From Dyadobacter jiangsuensis (lineage in GTDB: Bacteria > Bacteroidota > Bacteroidia > Cytophagales > Spirosomataceae), in assembly GCF_003014695.1 (NCBI RefSeq), contig NZ_PYAS01000007.1, positions 1 through 64,000 on the forward strand: DNA of 64,000 bases, given 5' to 3'. The stretch's first letter is position 1. Each line of letters opens with the position of its first letter. Both the position numbers and the translations under genes were made by a program. This document shows, one piece after another, positions 24,292-33,685 of this stretch. The notes below the pieces were generated by a model. The model ran no database searches. It was given only the letters and a program-made list of their open reading frames with translations, and had not been told where the DNA came from.

Positions 24292-24765
24292 ATGATGAAA
24301 CGGCTCCTTTCACTATTCGTATTGGTCTGCATCTGTGCCAATGCATTCTCCCAAACCAGTCCATCCACTCAAACTAAAGACAAAATGAAACTGAACGCAG
24401 GTATTGTCACTTCCAAACTGGCTGAAACCAAAGCATTTTACACCCAGACACTTGGCTTTGGGGTCACATTCGAAAACGAGTTTTACCTGCTGCTCCACAC
24501 GCCGGGCGGTGCGTCGGAGCTCAGCTTCCTCCTGCCCGAACATCCTTCGCAACAGCCCTTGTTTCACAACGCATTTCAGGGACAAGGCATGTATCTGACC
24601 ATCGAGGTAGACGACGTCGACAAACTTTACAAAGAACTCCAAAACAAAGGCGTACCGATCAAAATCGATATCCGTGACGAGCCCTGGGGCGACAGGCATT
24701 TCGCGATCCAGGACCCTAATGGCATCGGGATCGATCTTGTGAAGTATTCGCCGCAAGGGAAGTAG
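24292..24765 (+). CDS. Exported VOC/glyoxalase-fold protein
   Basis: The 157-residue protein begins with a signal peptide (MKRLLSLFVLVCICANAFSQ). It then has a single VOC module: NAGIVTSKLAETKAFYTQTLGF at the start, VEDDVDKLYKE-like midpart, and PWGDRHFAIQDPNGIGIDLV at the end, which contains metal-site residues of the glyoxalase I/bleomycin-resistance type. A signal peptide on a VOC protein is unusual. The substrate is unknown. It follows the AraC-family gene. Confidence 0.82.
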   Translation: MMKRLLSLFVLVCICANAFSQTSPSTQTKDKMKLNAGIVTSKLAETKAFYTQTLGFGVTFENEFYLLLHTPGGASELSFLLPEHPSQQPLFHNAFQGQGMYLTIEVDDVDKLYKELQNKGVPIKIDIRDEPWGDRHFAIQDPNGIGIDLVKYSPQGK

Positions 24766-24914
24766 CCCTCCCCATACCATGCTGGTGCCCTAAAATCACC
24801 TGCATGGTATTTTCAGTAAATCCCAAGCGACCACTTTCCAGGATTCCCTTTATTTGCAAAAAATTCGAACAAAGATTTTCAAACAACAGTTTAGAAGAAA
24901 GAACTACGCAAATA

Positions 24915-25700
24915 ATGAACGACCACATTACCAGAATCCAGCAGAACATCGAGCCCCTGCGGCAGCAGATTATCCAGCACAAAGTTTATTCGGTTATCAA
25001 TGACATCGAGGACCTTAAAGTATTCATGAAATACCATGTGTACGCGGTCTGGGATTTTATGTCGTTGCTAAAATCACTCCAGAACAGCCTTACCTGCACA
25101 TCTGTACCCTGGTTTCCGACCGGAGATGGCGAAACCCGCAATCTTATCAACGAGATCGTAGCCGGAGAAGAATCAGATGTGGATAGCGAGGGAAATTTCA
25201 AAAGCCATTTCGAACTCTACCTCGATGCCATGGCCCAATGCGGCGCCGACACCACTGAAATTGGGCGGTTTATCACCACCCTGCGCGAGACGGGCGACTT
25301 TGAAAAAGCATTCGATACAGCAGGAACACCCGAAAAAGCCCGTGAATTTGTCCGTTTCACTTTCGATACCATCAGCACGCGCAAGGATTACCTGCAAGCA
25401 GCCATTTTTACCTTCGGGCGGGAGGATCTCATTCCGGGCATGTTCATGTCGATTATCGAGGATATCCACCGCAATTTCCCCGACAGTATTTCCATTTTTA
25501 AATACTACCTTGAACGCCATATCGAAGTCGACGGCGACCACCACAGCCACCTCGCGCTTCGCATGACCGCTAACCTCTGCGAAAAGAACGAGGCGTTCTG
25601 GCAAGAAGCAGAACAGGCCACGATCGCCTCCCTCGAAAAGCGTATTGCATTATGGGATGGTGTTTATGAGGAAATAGCGGTAGAAAATATTACAAAGTAA
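24915..25700 (+). CDS. DUF3050 protein
   Basis: From the ATG at 24915 the protein has 261 residues. It matches my recollection of the DUF3050 family: VINDIEDLKVFMKYHVYAVWDFMSL near the N terminus and IEVDGDHHSHLALRM near the C terminus. The pattern of Glu and His residues on helices resembles heme-oxygenase-fold di-iron proteins, but this is inference. An upstream open frame to 24804 lacks recognisable features. It ends 15 bases before the methionine aminopeptidase gene, so they may be cotranscribed. Confidence 0.8.
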   Translation: MNDHITRIQQNIEPLRQQIIQHKVYSVINDIEDLKVFMKYHVYAVWDFMSLLKSLQNSLTCTSVPWFPTGDGETRNLINEIVAGEESDVDSEGNFKSHFELYLDAMAQCGADTTEIGRFITTLRETGDFEKAFDTAGTPEKAREFVRFTFDTISTRKDYLQAAIFTFGREDLIPGMFMSIIEDIHRNFPDSISIFKYYLERHIEVDGDHHSHLALRMTANLCEKNEAFWQEAEQATIASLEKRIALWDGVYEEIAVENITK

Positions 25701-25715
25701 GACGGACACATCATC

Positions 25716-26480
25716 ATGTCTATTTCAAAAGAATCCGAACTGACCGGCATGCAGGAAGCCAGCCGTGCGGTAGCTACTACTTTACGTGCTATGCGTGAGC
25801 ATGCGAAGCCCGGTATGACGGCCAAGGAACTCGACGATTTCGGCGGAGAAATGCTGAATAGCCTCGGCGCGAAATCCGCCCCGAAGCTTACCTATGGCTT
25901 TCCGGGCTGGACCTGCATTAGTGTCAACAACGAGGTAGCGCACGGCGTACCTTCCGAAACAAAGGTCCTGCAAGAAGGCGATTTGGTAAATATCGACGTT
26001 TCGGCCGAATTGAATGGGTTCTGGTCCGATAACGGCGGTTCGTTCGTTTTGGGCGAAGATATTCACGGGCACAACAAGCTGGTGAATGCTTCGAAACGGA
26101 TCCTGAGCAAAGCACTCAGTCAAATCAAGGGCGGCGTAAGGATTGCCGACATCGGACGGCTGATCGAAACCGAAGCCAAACGCTCCGGCTACAAGGTGAT
26201 CAGAAACCTGGCGGGCCACGGCGTTGGGCGCAGCCTGCACGAGGAACCGCATGAAATTGCCAACTTCTACGATCGGTACAATACGACCCGCTTCCGCAAA
26301 AACAGTGTGGTGGCTATCGAAACGTTCATTTCAACCGCCTCCACAAACGCGGCTACCGAGCGCGACGGCTGGACGCTCGTAGGCTCGCGCGGCGGGTATG
26401 TGGCGCAGCACGAGCACACGATCATCGTCACGGACGGCAAACCCGTGATCCTCACGGCCATGAATGGAATTTTCGATTGA
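25716..26480 (+). CDS. map: Methionine aminopeptidase, type I
   Basis: The 254-residue type I enzyme removes the N-terminal Met from new proteins. The metal ligands are seen in VNIDVSAELNGFWSDNG (two Asp; the second in the SDN triplet), AGHGVGRSLHEEPHEI (His), and a late Glu pair in VAIETF and the AQHEHTI region. No zinc-finger extension is present. It follows the DUF3050 gene by 15 bases and is convergent with the siderophore-interacting protein gene. A second map gene linked to ribosomal genes is common in this group, so this may be a paralogue. Confidence 0.93.
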   Translation: MSISKESELTGMQEASRAVATTLRAMREHAKPGMTAKELDDFGGEMLNSLGAKSAPKLTYGFPGWTCISVNNEVAHGVPSETKVLQEGDLVNIDVSAELNGFWSDNGGSFVLGEDIHGHNKLVNASKRILSKALSQIKGGVRIADIGRLIETEAKRSGYKVIRNLAGHGVGRSLHEEPHEIANFYDRYNTTRFRKNSVVAIETFISTASTNAATERDGWTLVGSRGGYVAQHEHTIIVTDGKPVILTAMNGIFD

Positions 26481-27200
26481 TTAAGACCAAAATCCCTGCA
26501 CCTGGATCCCTAGCGGCGAGTCATTCCTTTTTTTGAGCTCTTTCCGCAAACGGATGCAGGTGGGGATATGCCCTGAAATATAGATGTTCGAATTGGCCAG
26601 CTGCCTGTCGCTGGTCCATTTGAGCATCGAATGCAGTCCTCCGTCACCGTTCTTCTTCACCGGCTGGATATTCCAGTTGAAATATTCTTTAAACTCCTCG
26701 CGGTGATTTTCGTGGGCGATCGTGATCGCGCCGCTGATTTTACGCGTACCGGCCAGCTGCTGCAGAGCCAGGTAATGGCCAATGCTGCTCATATCCCCCA
26801 GAACGACCATTTCTCCCCCATAGGTAGGCCGGTGCATGGTCGCGCCCACGCCCACGTATGTAATGCGGTCGCCTGTGCGCAGCGAGCGTATCCATTGCGC
26901 GCCGGGACCGTCCTGTTCGGCGTTGATGTATAAGGTGCAGGTACGGATATCCTCATCCCAGCCGGCGGGCGTATAATCGCGGTAAATTCCATCTCCGACC
27001 CGAACTTTAATATGCTGGACACGTTTCCAGCCACTCATGTCCATTTCGGGAAAATGGACGTCCACTTCAAAAAAGGTAGCAGGTTCCCAGGCCCGTATCG
27101 CAAGTACAGTTCCTGTTTTTCCAAAGGCATTTTCGAGCAAGTGCAGCGCTTTCTGTTTGATGATGTTCATTTTTCTTGCGATTGGATGGTGTTGTTCCAT
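26481..27200 (-). CDS. Siderophore-interacting-type FAD-binding protein
   Basis: The 239-residue protein resembles SIP/ViuB ferric-siderophore reductases. An FAD-binding barrel contains RVGDGIYRDYTPAGWDEDIRTCTLYINAEQDGPGAQWIRSLRTGD, and the NAD(P)H side follows (MVVLGDMSSIGHYLALQQLAG ... IYISGHIPTCIRLRKEL). An ATG at 27170 (MNIIKQ) is as plausible a start as that at 27200. The gene lies 108 bases downstream of an AraC-type regulator on the same strand, a usual pairing for iron acquisition genes. No receptor gene is nearby. Confidence 0.83.
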   Translation of the reverse strand: MEQHHPIARKMNIIKQKALHLLENAFGKTGTVLAIRAWEPATFFEVDVHFPEMDMSGWKRVQHIKVRVGDGIYRDYTPAGWDEDIRTCTLYINAEQDGPGAQWIRSLRTGDRITYVGVGATMHRPTYGGEMVVLGDMSSIGHYLALQQLAGTRKISGAITIAHENHREEFKEYFNWNIQPVKKNGDGGLHSMLKWTSDRQLANSNIYISGHIPTCIRLRKELKKRNDSPLGIQVQGFWS

Positions 27201-27308
27201 GGCTGACGATCCAGCCGAAATTTTACTTTACAAAACAACACGCCCGCGCGAAGGAAATAAAGGGCAAAAGAGGGGTAATCATTGGACAAATCGCGGTTTT
27301 TCCGGAAA

Positions 27309-28160
27309 CTATAAATTCCGGAACTCCTCCCTGAACTGCCCGGCCGATTTACCCGCAACCTTTCTAAACAGTCGTGAAAAGTAGGTATGGTCTTCGTAAC
27401 CCAACCCGAATGCAATTTCTTTAATGCTCAAATCGGTGTAATAAAGCAGTCTTTTAGCCTCCATCATCACTTCGTTTTGAATCCAGTGGCTCACGGGCTG
27501 CCCGGACGTTTCTTTTACAACCTCGTTCAGATAGGACGAAGTGATGCTGAGCATCCCCGCGTATTCCGAGGGACTTTTCACAGTTTTGAAGTGTTGCGAT
27601 AAAAGTTTGCGAAACTGCGAAGTAATGACCGACGGACGCGTATGTACGGTCCGCTGCAAAATCTCCTTTTCAAAAAGCGAAGTAAAAATGCCCAGGCACG
27701 TTTTCAGCATCGATTGCATCACCGGATGTCCATACTGTGCGGGCGCCTCGTAAAATCCCAGCAGCAGATGGAGGCTTCGCGTCAGCAAGTCAGCTTGTTC
27801 CTGGTCCAGACTGATCGGGAAACCATGCAAGGCATATTCCTCCACTACGGCGCGGTGGTGATCGTCGAGCAAGCTCATATCCACGCCCAGAAACCAGCCA
27901 TACGAACCTTCCGTTTCGAGCGGATAATGCACCTGCCCCGGCATAATGCAAAACACCCCGCTGCCTCTCAGCTCAACCTCCCGAAAATCGACCATCAGCC
28001 GCGCATGGCCGTCTTCCTGGAAGAAGAAATTCCCGTGATCGTCGCGGTGCGCGTCCATATGCGGCGCATTCACCCGGTTCATCCGGTCGATGCGGTGCAG
28101 GGAAATGCCCAGGGCCGACTCATTGCTGAGATAATGCAGGGGAATGCTCTTTTTGGGCAT
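27309..28160 (-). CDS. AraC-family regulator
   Basis: The 283-residue protein has an N-terminal cupin-like domain (residues 15-130: RDDHGNFFFQEDG...GVFCIMPGQVHYP) and a C-terminal AraC DNA-binding domain with both helix-turn-helix units (SPSEYAGMLSITSSYLNEVVKETSG and DLSIKEIAFGLGYEDHTYFSRLFRKVAGKSAGQFRE). Its first 41 bases overlap the end of the M1 aminopeptidase gene in another frame. The gene downstream is the siderophore-interacting protein gene, its likely target. Confidence 0.88.
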   Translation of the reverse strand: MPKKSIPLHYLSNESALGISLHRIDRMNRVNAPHMDAHRDDHGNFFFQEDGHARLMVDFREVELRGSGVFCIMPGQVHYPLETEGSYGWFLGVDMSLLDDHHRAVVEEYALHGFPISLDQEQADLLTRSLHLLLGFYEAPAQYGHPVMQSMLKTCLGIFTSLFEKEILQRTVHTRPSVITSQFRKLLSQHFKTVKSPSEYAGMLSITSSYLNEVVKETSGQPVSHWIQNEVMMEAKRLLYYTDLSIKEIAFGLGYEDHTYFSRLFRKVAGKSAGQFREEFRNL

Positions 28161-30642
28161 AAGTAGTCGACAGTTTTACGGAGCGATCGAGCAGATCGGT
28201 CGCCTGCAGTATTTTGTTTTTCAGGAAATAGGGATAATCAGGGTGCTCTTTCAAAAAACTCTGCGCGATCTGCGCGGCTTCTCGCGACGAATGCCCGGCA
28301 AACGTGTTATGCAACCAACGCGTCGGAAAGAAAATATCGCCCGTAAGCTGGATTTCCTGCAAAAGGTCGAGCGATGGCCGCAGGTATTTCAATGCGCTTT
28401 GGGCCCGCAGCGGATGGTGCAGGTAGGTTAGGGCATCCAGCACCCAGGCCTCCTTTTCTCGGTTTTCCTCCTTTTTTAATGTCTCAAAAAACGCATCGCG
28501 TTCCGCCTCGCTTGCGCTCAACGCGGGTATCACAAACTGCATTCGTGCCTTCCGGTCGGGATTCTTCGTCGCATTCAACTGGCTTTTCAGGATAGCTTTC
28601 CCATCCCCTTTTCCCTTCAATGCCAGCTCGTAAGCCAGGGAAATTTTGTCTTCCTCCGAGAGTACCAGGCCCTTCACTTCCAGTTTGCCGGTCCAGAGCC
28701 CTTGCATTTTTTGCCAGCCGTCGTCCGTCAGCGCCAGCGATTTGAATGCCCGGAAATAGGATGTCTGAATGCCTTTGTCTTTGGTACTGTTCAAAAGTGC
28801 CCAAATTTCGCTTTCAGCACGTGTCTGATAGGCGACCCGTTGGTCTGCGTTCAGGAATACCCACCAGTCACTTTGAAGGTTACCGAGCAAAAAGTCAACC
28901 AAAAGCGGATTTTGTTCTTTGGGTAATGCATTCAAAATGTAATTCACCAGCTTCTCCGGCCCCGGGCCGTCGCCGCGCAACAGCCCTTCCCAGCTATTCA
29001 CCAGCATAGCCCCTTTGAAAACCGGATCGGACACTTCCGCATTGCCGTAATGTGTAAAGAACCACGCTTTGGAAGCGGTATCCATTTTAAAATAGCCATA
29101 CCCCGTCCCGTCATTATTGGGAAAAACCAGCTGCCCGTTTTGCAGGGTCTTCAAAACCAGAGGTTGCTCCCACACGCGCCCTGAAACCGAATCTTTCTGC
29201 TGCGCCAGCTTGCCCGACTCGCTAACGTACTCCGGCATGCCGGGCGTTTTCACCCAAACATTGCTCCAAGCAGTAATATCTTCCGGTGAACGCTTGTCGA
29301 TAATGCCGATCAGATCGTCCCAACGGGCATTTCCGAAGGAGAACGTTTTCAAATATTCGCGCAGACTTTCCTGCATCATTTTCTCCCCGATCTTCCGCTC
29401 CAACTGTCGCATTACAATCGGTGCTTTCATATAAATGATAGCTCCGTAGAGGGTCCCGGCATTTTTGAGGTTCCCCAACTGCTGTAAAATCGGGTTGGTA
29501 CCGGCCGTGCGGTCTACTTCATAGGCATTGGGATAATGCGCCAGCAAAAAACGCAGCTCGTGGTTGATCTCCGGGAAACTGGGATGGACAATCTTGGCGG
29601 CCATAAAGTTTGCGAACACCTCTTTCAGCCACACGTCGTTAAACCAGTCCATCGTAACCAGGTCGCCAAACCACATGTGCGCCGACTCATGTGCGATCAC
29701 ACTCGCGCGGGCCATGCGCCGGTTCACCGATGCATTTTCATCCAGAAAAAGGGCCGGCTCATTGTAAAAAATAGCACCCGGATGCTCCATTCCTCCATAC
29801 TGGAACGACGGCAGCAGTACAAAATCAAATTTCCCAAACGGGTAATCAATATTCGTGTAGTCTCCCAGCCAGGCCAGCGATTTCTCGTGGAGCTGAAAAA
29901 CTTCGTCACGGTTGCGGTTTACTTTCGTGGTATCGGTTTCGCGGTAGTACATCGTCATTTCGCGGCCATCCACCACACGCGTTTCCTTGAAAAACTTACC
30001 CGCAGCGAATGCGAAGAGGTACGAGCTCACCGGCTTCGTCTCGCCGAATCGGTACACATTCTTGCTATTTTCGACGGTTTTAGCACGCAGCTTACCGTTT
30101 GAAACAGCCTCCCAATCTTCCGGCGTTTTCAAAGTCAGCTGATAAGAAGCTTTCAGGTTCGGCTGGTCGAACAAGGGAAAACAAGTCGAAGCGCGGTCGG
30201 GAACAAAAAGCGTATACAAGTAATCTTCACTCCTGTTCAGCGACAAATCTCCGGCGATAAAATCAATCCCGACCTCATTTTTGCCCTTATTCAAATGCTT
30301 TGCGTCGATGACAATATGTTCATTGACAAACTGATAATCGACTTTTTCGCCACCCACGCGCACCTCCTGCAAATGACTGGCATCCACATTAAAATCAAGC
30401 ACAAGCGCCGAATCGAGTGCATTCAGGCGAAATGCAACGGTCTCTTTTCCTATGATTTTTCCCGCCTTACCTGCCGGGATATCCAGTTCGATATGGTACT
30501 GAATGCTGTCGATATGCTGCTTGCGGTATTGATTGAGGGCGAACGAGACGCCTTTTTCAGGGGCGGGGCCATGCGGGCGCGTGCAGGCAAAGGCCACGAA
30601 AATCGCAGCCGTATAGAGAATGAAGGAGCGTATGAAAGTCAT
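28120..30642 (-). CDS. M1-family zinc aminopeptidase
   Basis: The 840-residue exported enzyme has an N-terminal signal-type segment ending in a Cys (FILYTAAIFVAFAC), so it may be a lipoprotein. The substrate N-terminal anchor is YGGMEHPGA (a GxMEN variant). The zinc site is HESAH at 318-322 with Glu341 in WLKE. After the catalytic domain an ERAP1-like helical C-terminal half follows (from about 480). It removes N-terminal residues from peptides in the periplasm or at the surface. The gene ends inside the start of the AraC gene. Confidence 0.94.
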   Translation of the reverse strand: MTFIRSFILYTAAIFVAFACTRPHGPAPEKGVSFALNQYRKQHIDSIQYHIELDIPAGKAGKIIGKETVAFRLNALDSALVLDFNVDASHLQEVRVGGEKVDYQFVNEHIVIDAKHLNKGKNEVGIDFIAGDLSLNRSEDYLYTLFVPDRASTCFPLFDQPNLKASYQLTLKTPEDWEAVSNGKLRAKTVENSKNVYRFGETKPVSSYLFAFAAGKFFKETRVVDGREMTMYYRETDTTKVNRNRDEVFQLHEKSLAWLGDYTNIDYPFGKFDFVLLPSFQYGGMEHPGAIFYNEPALFLDENASVNRRMARASVIAHESAHMWFGDLVTMDWFNDVWLKEVFANFMAAKIVHPSFPEINHELRFLLAHYPNAYEVDRTAGTNPILQQLGNLKNAGTLYGAIIYMKAPIVMRQLERKIGEKMMQESLREYLKTFSFGNARWDDLIGIIDKRSPEDITAWSNVWVKTPGMPEYVSESGKLAQQKDSVSGRVWEQPLVLKTLQNGQLVFPNNDGTGYGYFKMDTASKAWFFTHYGNAEVSDPVFKGAMLVNSWEGLLRGDGPGPEKLVNYILNALPKEQNPLLVDFLLGNLQSDWWVFLNADQRVAYQTRAESEIWALLNSTKDKGIQTSYFRAFKSLALTDDGWQKMQGLWTGKLEVKGLVLSEEDKISLAYELALKGKGDGKAILKSQLNATKNPDRKARMQFVIPALSASEAERDAFFETLKKEENREKEAWVLDALTYLHHPLRAQSALKYLRPSLDLLQEIQLTGDIFFPTRWLHNTFAGHSSREAAQIAQSFLKEHPDYPYFLKNKILQATDLLDRSVKLSTTYAQKEHSPALSQQ

Positions 30643-30709
30643 TGGATTAAGGATACGCCCAAAAATAGCATATCCATTTTAATACTGGACAAATCTTGCT
30701 TCGCATTCC

Positions 30710-30724
30710 GTTACGAAACGTAAC
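30710..30724. promoter_or_regulatory. Short inverted repeat before small-protein pair
   Basis: GTTACG (30710-30715) and CGTAAC (30719-30724) are perfect inverted repeats around AAA, 33 bases before the start at 30758 and 67 bases from the divergent M1 gene. It may be an operator, perhaps of the MerR-like protein at 30927-31229. Confidence 0.4.
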
Positions 30725-30757
30725 ATTTTGTATATTGCTTCAAAAAATTTGCACACT

Positions 30758-30913
30758 ATGAACGAAATGGAGGTTCGCATGCGGATCGCTTCGCTCCGAC
30801 AATACTTGCGCGATTTTCAGCATCAGATGACAACTGAACAGATCGACCAAGTGTTGGACGTAATATCAAAGTTAATGCAGGTGCTCGAAGAGTTAGAAAA
30901 AAGGAAAAGGTAG
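30758..30913 (+). CDS. Small helical protein, function unknown
   Basis: From the ATG at 30758 the protein has 51 residues, charged and helical with a leucine-rich heptad-like pattern (MRIASLRQYLRDFQ...IDQVLDVISKLMQVLEELEKRKR), probably a coiled coil. It ends 13 bases before the next gene and both are likely made from one transcript. No family is recognised. Confidence 0.55.
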   Translation: MNEMEVRMRIASLRQYLRDFQHQMTTEQIDQVLDVISKLMQVLEELEKRKR

Positions 30914-30926
30914 CAATATCATGCAT

Positions 30927-31229
30927 ATGAAAACATTCACAGAATCAGGTCCGGACGAGCTCGAAGTGCTGCTCCAAGCGGCAAGGGAAACTTTGGAAAA
31001 AGCCCAGAACTATCTATCGAAGGATGGTAAAATTTACGAACTGCACGATTGGGTGACCGTAGCCGAATATTGCAGGCGCTTTAACATCCCTAATACACAA
31101 ACGGTTAGCAACTGGATCAAACGAGGCATTATTCCGGCGGAGGATATGGTGATCATTGAAGAACTTAACAACACGCGCCTCATTAAAGCCATTCCTTATC
31201 AGGAAGAAAAGGTTGCTCATAGCAACTAA
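30927..31229 (+). CDS. Small protein with MerR/excisionase-like helix-turn-helix
   Basis: The protein has 100 residues from the ATG at 30927 (an ATG at 30921 would add two). An N-terminal helix (ELEVLLQAARETLEKAQNYLSKDGK) precedes WVTVAEYCRRFNIPNTQTVSNWIKRGIIPAEDMVIIEELNNTRLIKA, which has the pattern of a MerR-like/excisionase winged helix used to bind DNA. It sits 27 bases before the S9 peptidase gene. It could control itself or the small partner. Confidence 0.6.
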   Translation: MKTFTESGPDELEVLLQAARETLEKAQNYLSKDGKIYELHDWVTVAEYCRRFNIPNTQTVSNWIKRGIIPAEDMVIIEELNNTRLIKAIPYQEEKVAHSN

Positions 31230-31255
31230 CAGCATTGCATTTCAAAAACTCGAAC

Positions 31256-33622
31256 ATGAACCACTTTAATAAGCTCTTTCTTTTCACATCACTCCTTTAT
31301 ACCAATTACCTGCAAGCCCAATCCCTCGCTCCGCTGACCGTCGAGAAAATCATGCGGGACCCGAAAATGTGGATCGGGACATCTCCGAGCGACATCACCT
31401 GGGGCGATGATTCGAAAACGGTGTATTTCAATTGGAATCCCGACAAAAACCCTTCCGATTCACTGTATGCCTATTCGCTTGCAGGCAAGAAAATCAGCAA
31501 AGTGGCCCCGGCCGATCGAAGGCGTATGCCCGGCAAAAACGGTATTTATAACCGCGCCCGTTCGATGCGCCTCTACGAAAAGAACGGCGACATTTTTATC
31601 GTAAATTACAAGGATTTCGCGATCCGCCAGCTTACCAATACGACCGAACGCGAAACCAGCCCCGTATTCAGCGGCGATGAAACCGCCGTCATCTTCGAGC
31701 GGACCAATAACCTTTTCAGCATTTCACTCACTTCCGGACTTGTCAGCCAGCTGACCGATTTCAAATCAGGCACCAAAAAGCCGGAGAGCCAACCCGGCGG
31801 GCAGGAGAAATTCCTGAAAGCCGATCAGCTGGCTATGTTTGAGGTTTTGAAAGAAAGAAAAGACAAGAAAGACGCAGGCAAGAAGGTTACCGAGGCCGAC
31901 AAACCAGCCAGGCCGAAGGAAATTTACCTCGGCGATAAAAACGTAACAAATCCACAGGCGAGCCCCGACGGACGGTTCGTTACGTACGGGCTGGTGCAAA
32001 TGGACAAAAGCGCCAAATCGACGATTGTGCCGAATTACGTAACGGAGAGCGGGTTCACTGAGGATATCCCGGCCCGGACGAAAGTCGGGGCACCTGCTTC
32101 CGAGAACGAGTTTTGGGTATATGATGTAAAAAAAGACACCGCCAGGAAGGTGTCGACAGCGGATATTCCAGGCATCTACGACAAGCCGGACTACCTCAAA
32201 GACTACCCCAAACTCGATACCGCCTGGAAGAAAAAGGAACGGAAGGTGATCTTCCACGGACCATTCTGGTCGGATAACGGGCAGCATGCCGTGGTGGTAA
32301 TCCGTTCGCTCGATAGCAAAGACCGCTGGATCATGTCTTTCGACCCGGCGACGCTTTCCCTCAAACTCCTCGACCGCCAGCGTGATGAAGCGTGGATCGG
32401 CGGACCGGGCGTGGGCGGGTATCCGCAAAGCGCCGGGGAAATAGGCTGGCTCGACGATCAGACGATCTACTTCCAGAGCGAAGCCACAGGTTACTCACAT
32501 TTGTATGCGTTTAATATTGCCACCGGGAAGAAAATCGCGCTGACTTCCGGGAAGTTTGAGGTGCAGAATGTGGTACTTTCGAAAGATAAAAAGACTTTCT
32601 ACCTCATTACCAACGAAGTACACCCCGGCGAGCAGCACGTGTACCGCATGCCCGTAACCGGAGGCGCTCGTACGCGCCTCACGCACACGCCCGGCGCGCA
32701 CGAGATGACGCTTTCGCCTGACGAAAAGACCCTTGCGATCCGCTTTTCTCAAAGCACCGCGCCGTGGGAGCTCTATTTGCTGGATCATACGACCGAAAAA
32801 AACGTGAAACCGGTTCAGATTACCCGTTCCGTTTCCGCCGAGTTTTTCTCCTACCCGTGGCGCGAAGCGAAGGTCGTGACCATCAACGCCGGTGACGGCC
32901 AGGACATTTATGCCCGGGTTTACGAACCGAAGCAATCGAACGGCAAGGCGGTCATTTTTGTCCATGGAGCGGGCTACTTGCAGAATGCCCATAAATGGTG
33001 GAGCCAGTATTTCAGGGAATATATGTTCCATAACCTCCTCACCGACAAAGGTTACACCGTGCTCGACATGGATTACCGCGCGAGCTCAGGCTATGGCCGC
33101 GACTGGCGCACAGGCATTTACCGCTTCATGGGCGGCAAGGATCTCACCGACCACACCGACGGCGCACAATGGCTAGTGAAAACCTACGGTGTCGACCCCA
33201 AAAAGATCGGTATTTACGGCGGCTCCTATGGCGGGTTCATTACATTGATGGCATTGTTTACGACCCCCGATGTGTTCACGGCCGGTGCTGCATTGCGCCC
33301 CGTTACCGACTGGGCCGCATACAACCAGTCGTACACGGCCAATATCCTCAACGAGCCGCAAGCCGATAGCCTGGCTTACCGCAAAAGCTCCCCCATTTAC
33401 CATGCGGCCGGTTTGAAAAACAACCTGCTGATCTGCCACGGAATGGTGGACGTGAATGTGCATTACCAGGACGTGGTGCGTCTCTCGCAACGGCTGATTG
33501 AACTGGGCAAAAACAACTGGGAGCTCGCTTCTTACCCCATGGAGGACCATGGATTTGTGGAAGCATCGTCGTGGACCGACGAGTACAAGCGCATTTTGAA
33601 GCTGTTTGAAGAGAAGTTGTAG
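31256..33622 (+). CDS. S9-family prolyl oligopeptidase/DPP-like peptidase
   Basis: From the ATG at 31256 the protein has 788 residues with a signal peptide (NKLFLFTSLLYTNYLQAQS). A beta-propeller part (about 50-500, repeated WGDDSKT, SPDGRFV, SPDEKTL blades) precedes the alpha/beta hydrolase domain. The catalytic Ser657 sits in GGSYGG, the Asp in HGMVDVNV and the His in MEDHGF. It resembles dipeptidyl peptidase IV and related Bacteroidota enzymes that act on proline-containing peptides in the periplasm. A neighbour on the other side is the M1 enzyme, so peptide use is a theme here. Confidence 0.94.
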   Translation: MNHFNKLFLFTSLLYTNYLQAQSLAPLTVEKIMRDPKMWIGTSPSDITWGDDSKTVYFNWNPDKNPSDSLYAYSLAGKKISKVAPADRRRMPGKNGIYNRARSMRLYEKNGDIFIVNYKDFAIRQLTNTTERETSPVFSGDETAVIFERTNNLFSISLTSGLVSQLTDFKSGTKKPESQPGGQEKFLKADQLAMFEVLKERKDKKDAGKKVTEADKPARPKEIYLGDKNVTNPQASPDGRFVTYGLVQMDKSAKSTIVPNYVTESGFTEDIPARTKVGAPASENEFWVYDVKKDTARKVSTADIPGIYDKPDYLKDYPKLDTAWKKKERKVIFHGPFWSDNGQHAVVVIRSLDSKDRWIMSFDPATLSLKLLDRQRDEAWIGGPGVGGYPQSAGEIGWLDDQTIYFQSEATGYSHLYAFNIATGKKIALTSGKFEVQNVVLSKDKKTFYLITNEVHPGEQHVYRMPVTGGARTRLTHTPGAHEMTLSPDEKTLAIRFSQSTAPWELYLLDHTTEKNVKPVQITRSVSAEFFSYPWREAKVVTINAGDGQDIYARVYEPKQSNGKAVIFVHGAGYLQNAHKWWSQYFREYMFHNLLTDKGYTVLDMDYRASSGYGRDWRTGIYRFMGGKDLTDHTDGAQWLVKTYGVDPKKIGIYGGSYGGFITLMALFTTPDVFTAGAALRPVTDWAAYNQSYTANILNEPQADSLAYRKSSPIYHAAGLKNNLLICHGMVDVNVHYQDVVRLSQRLIELGKNNWELASYPMEDHGFVEASSWTDEYKRILKLFEEKL

Positions 33623-33685
33623 CCGCCCAGTGAGTAAATTCTAAAATTTCCAACCCTTATATCCTGCATAAAAAACGAAAACAAC

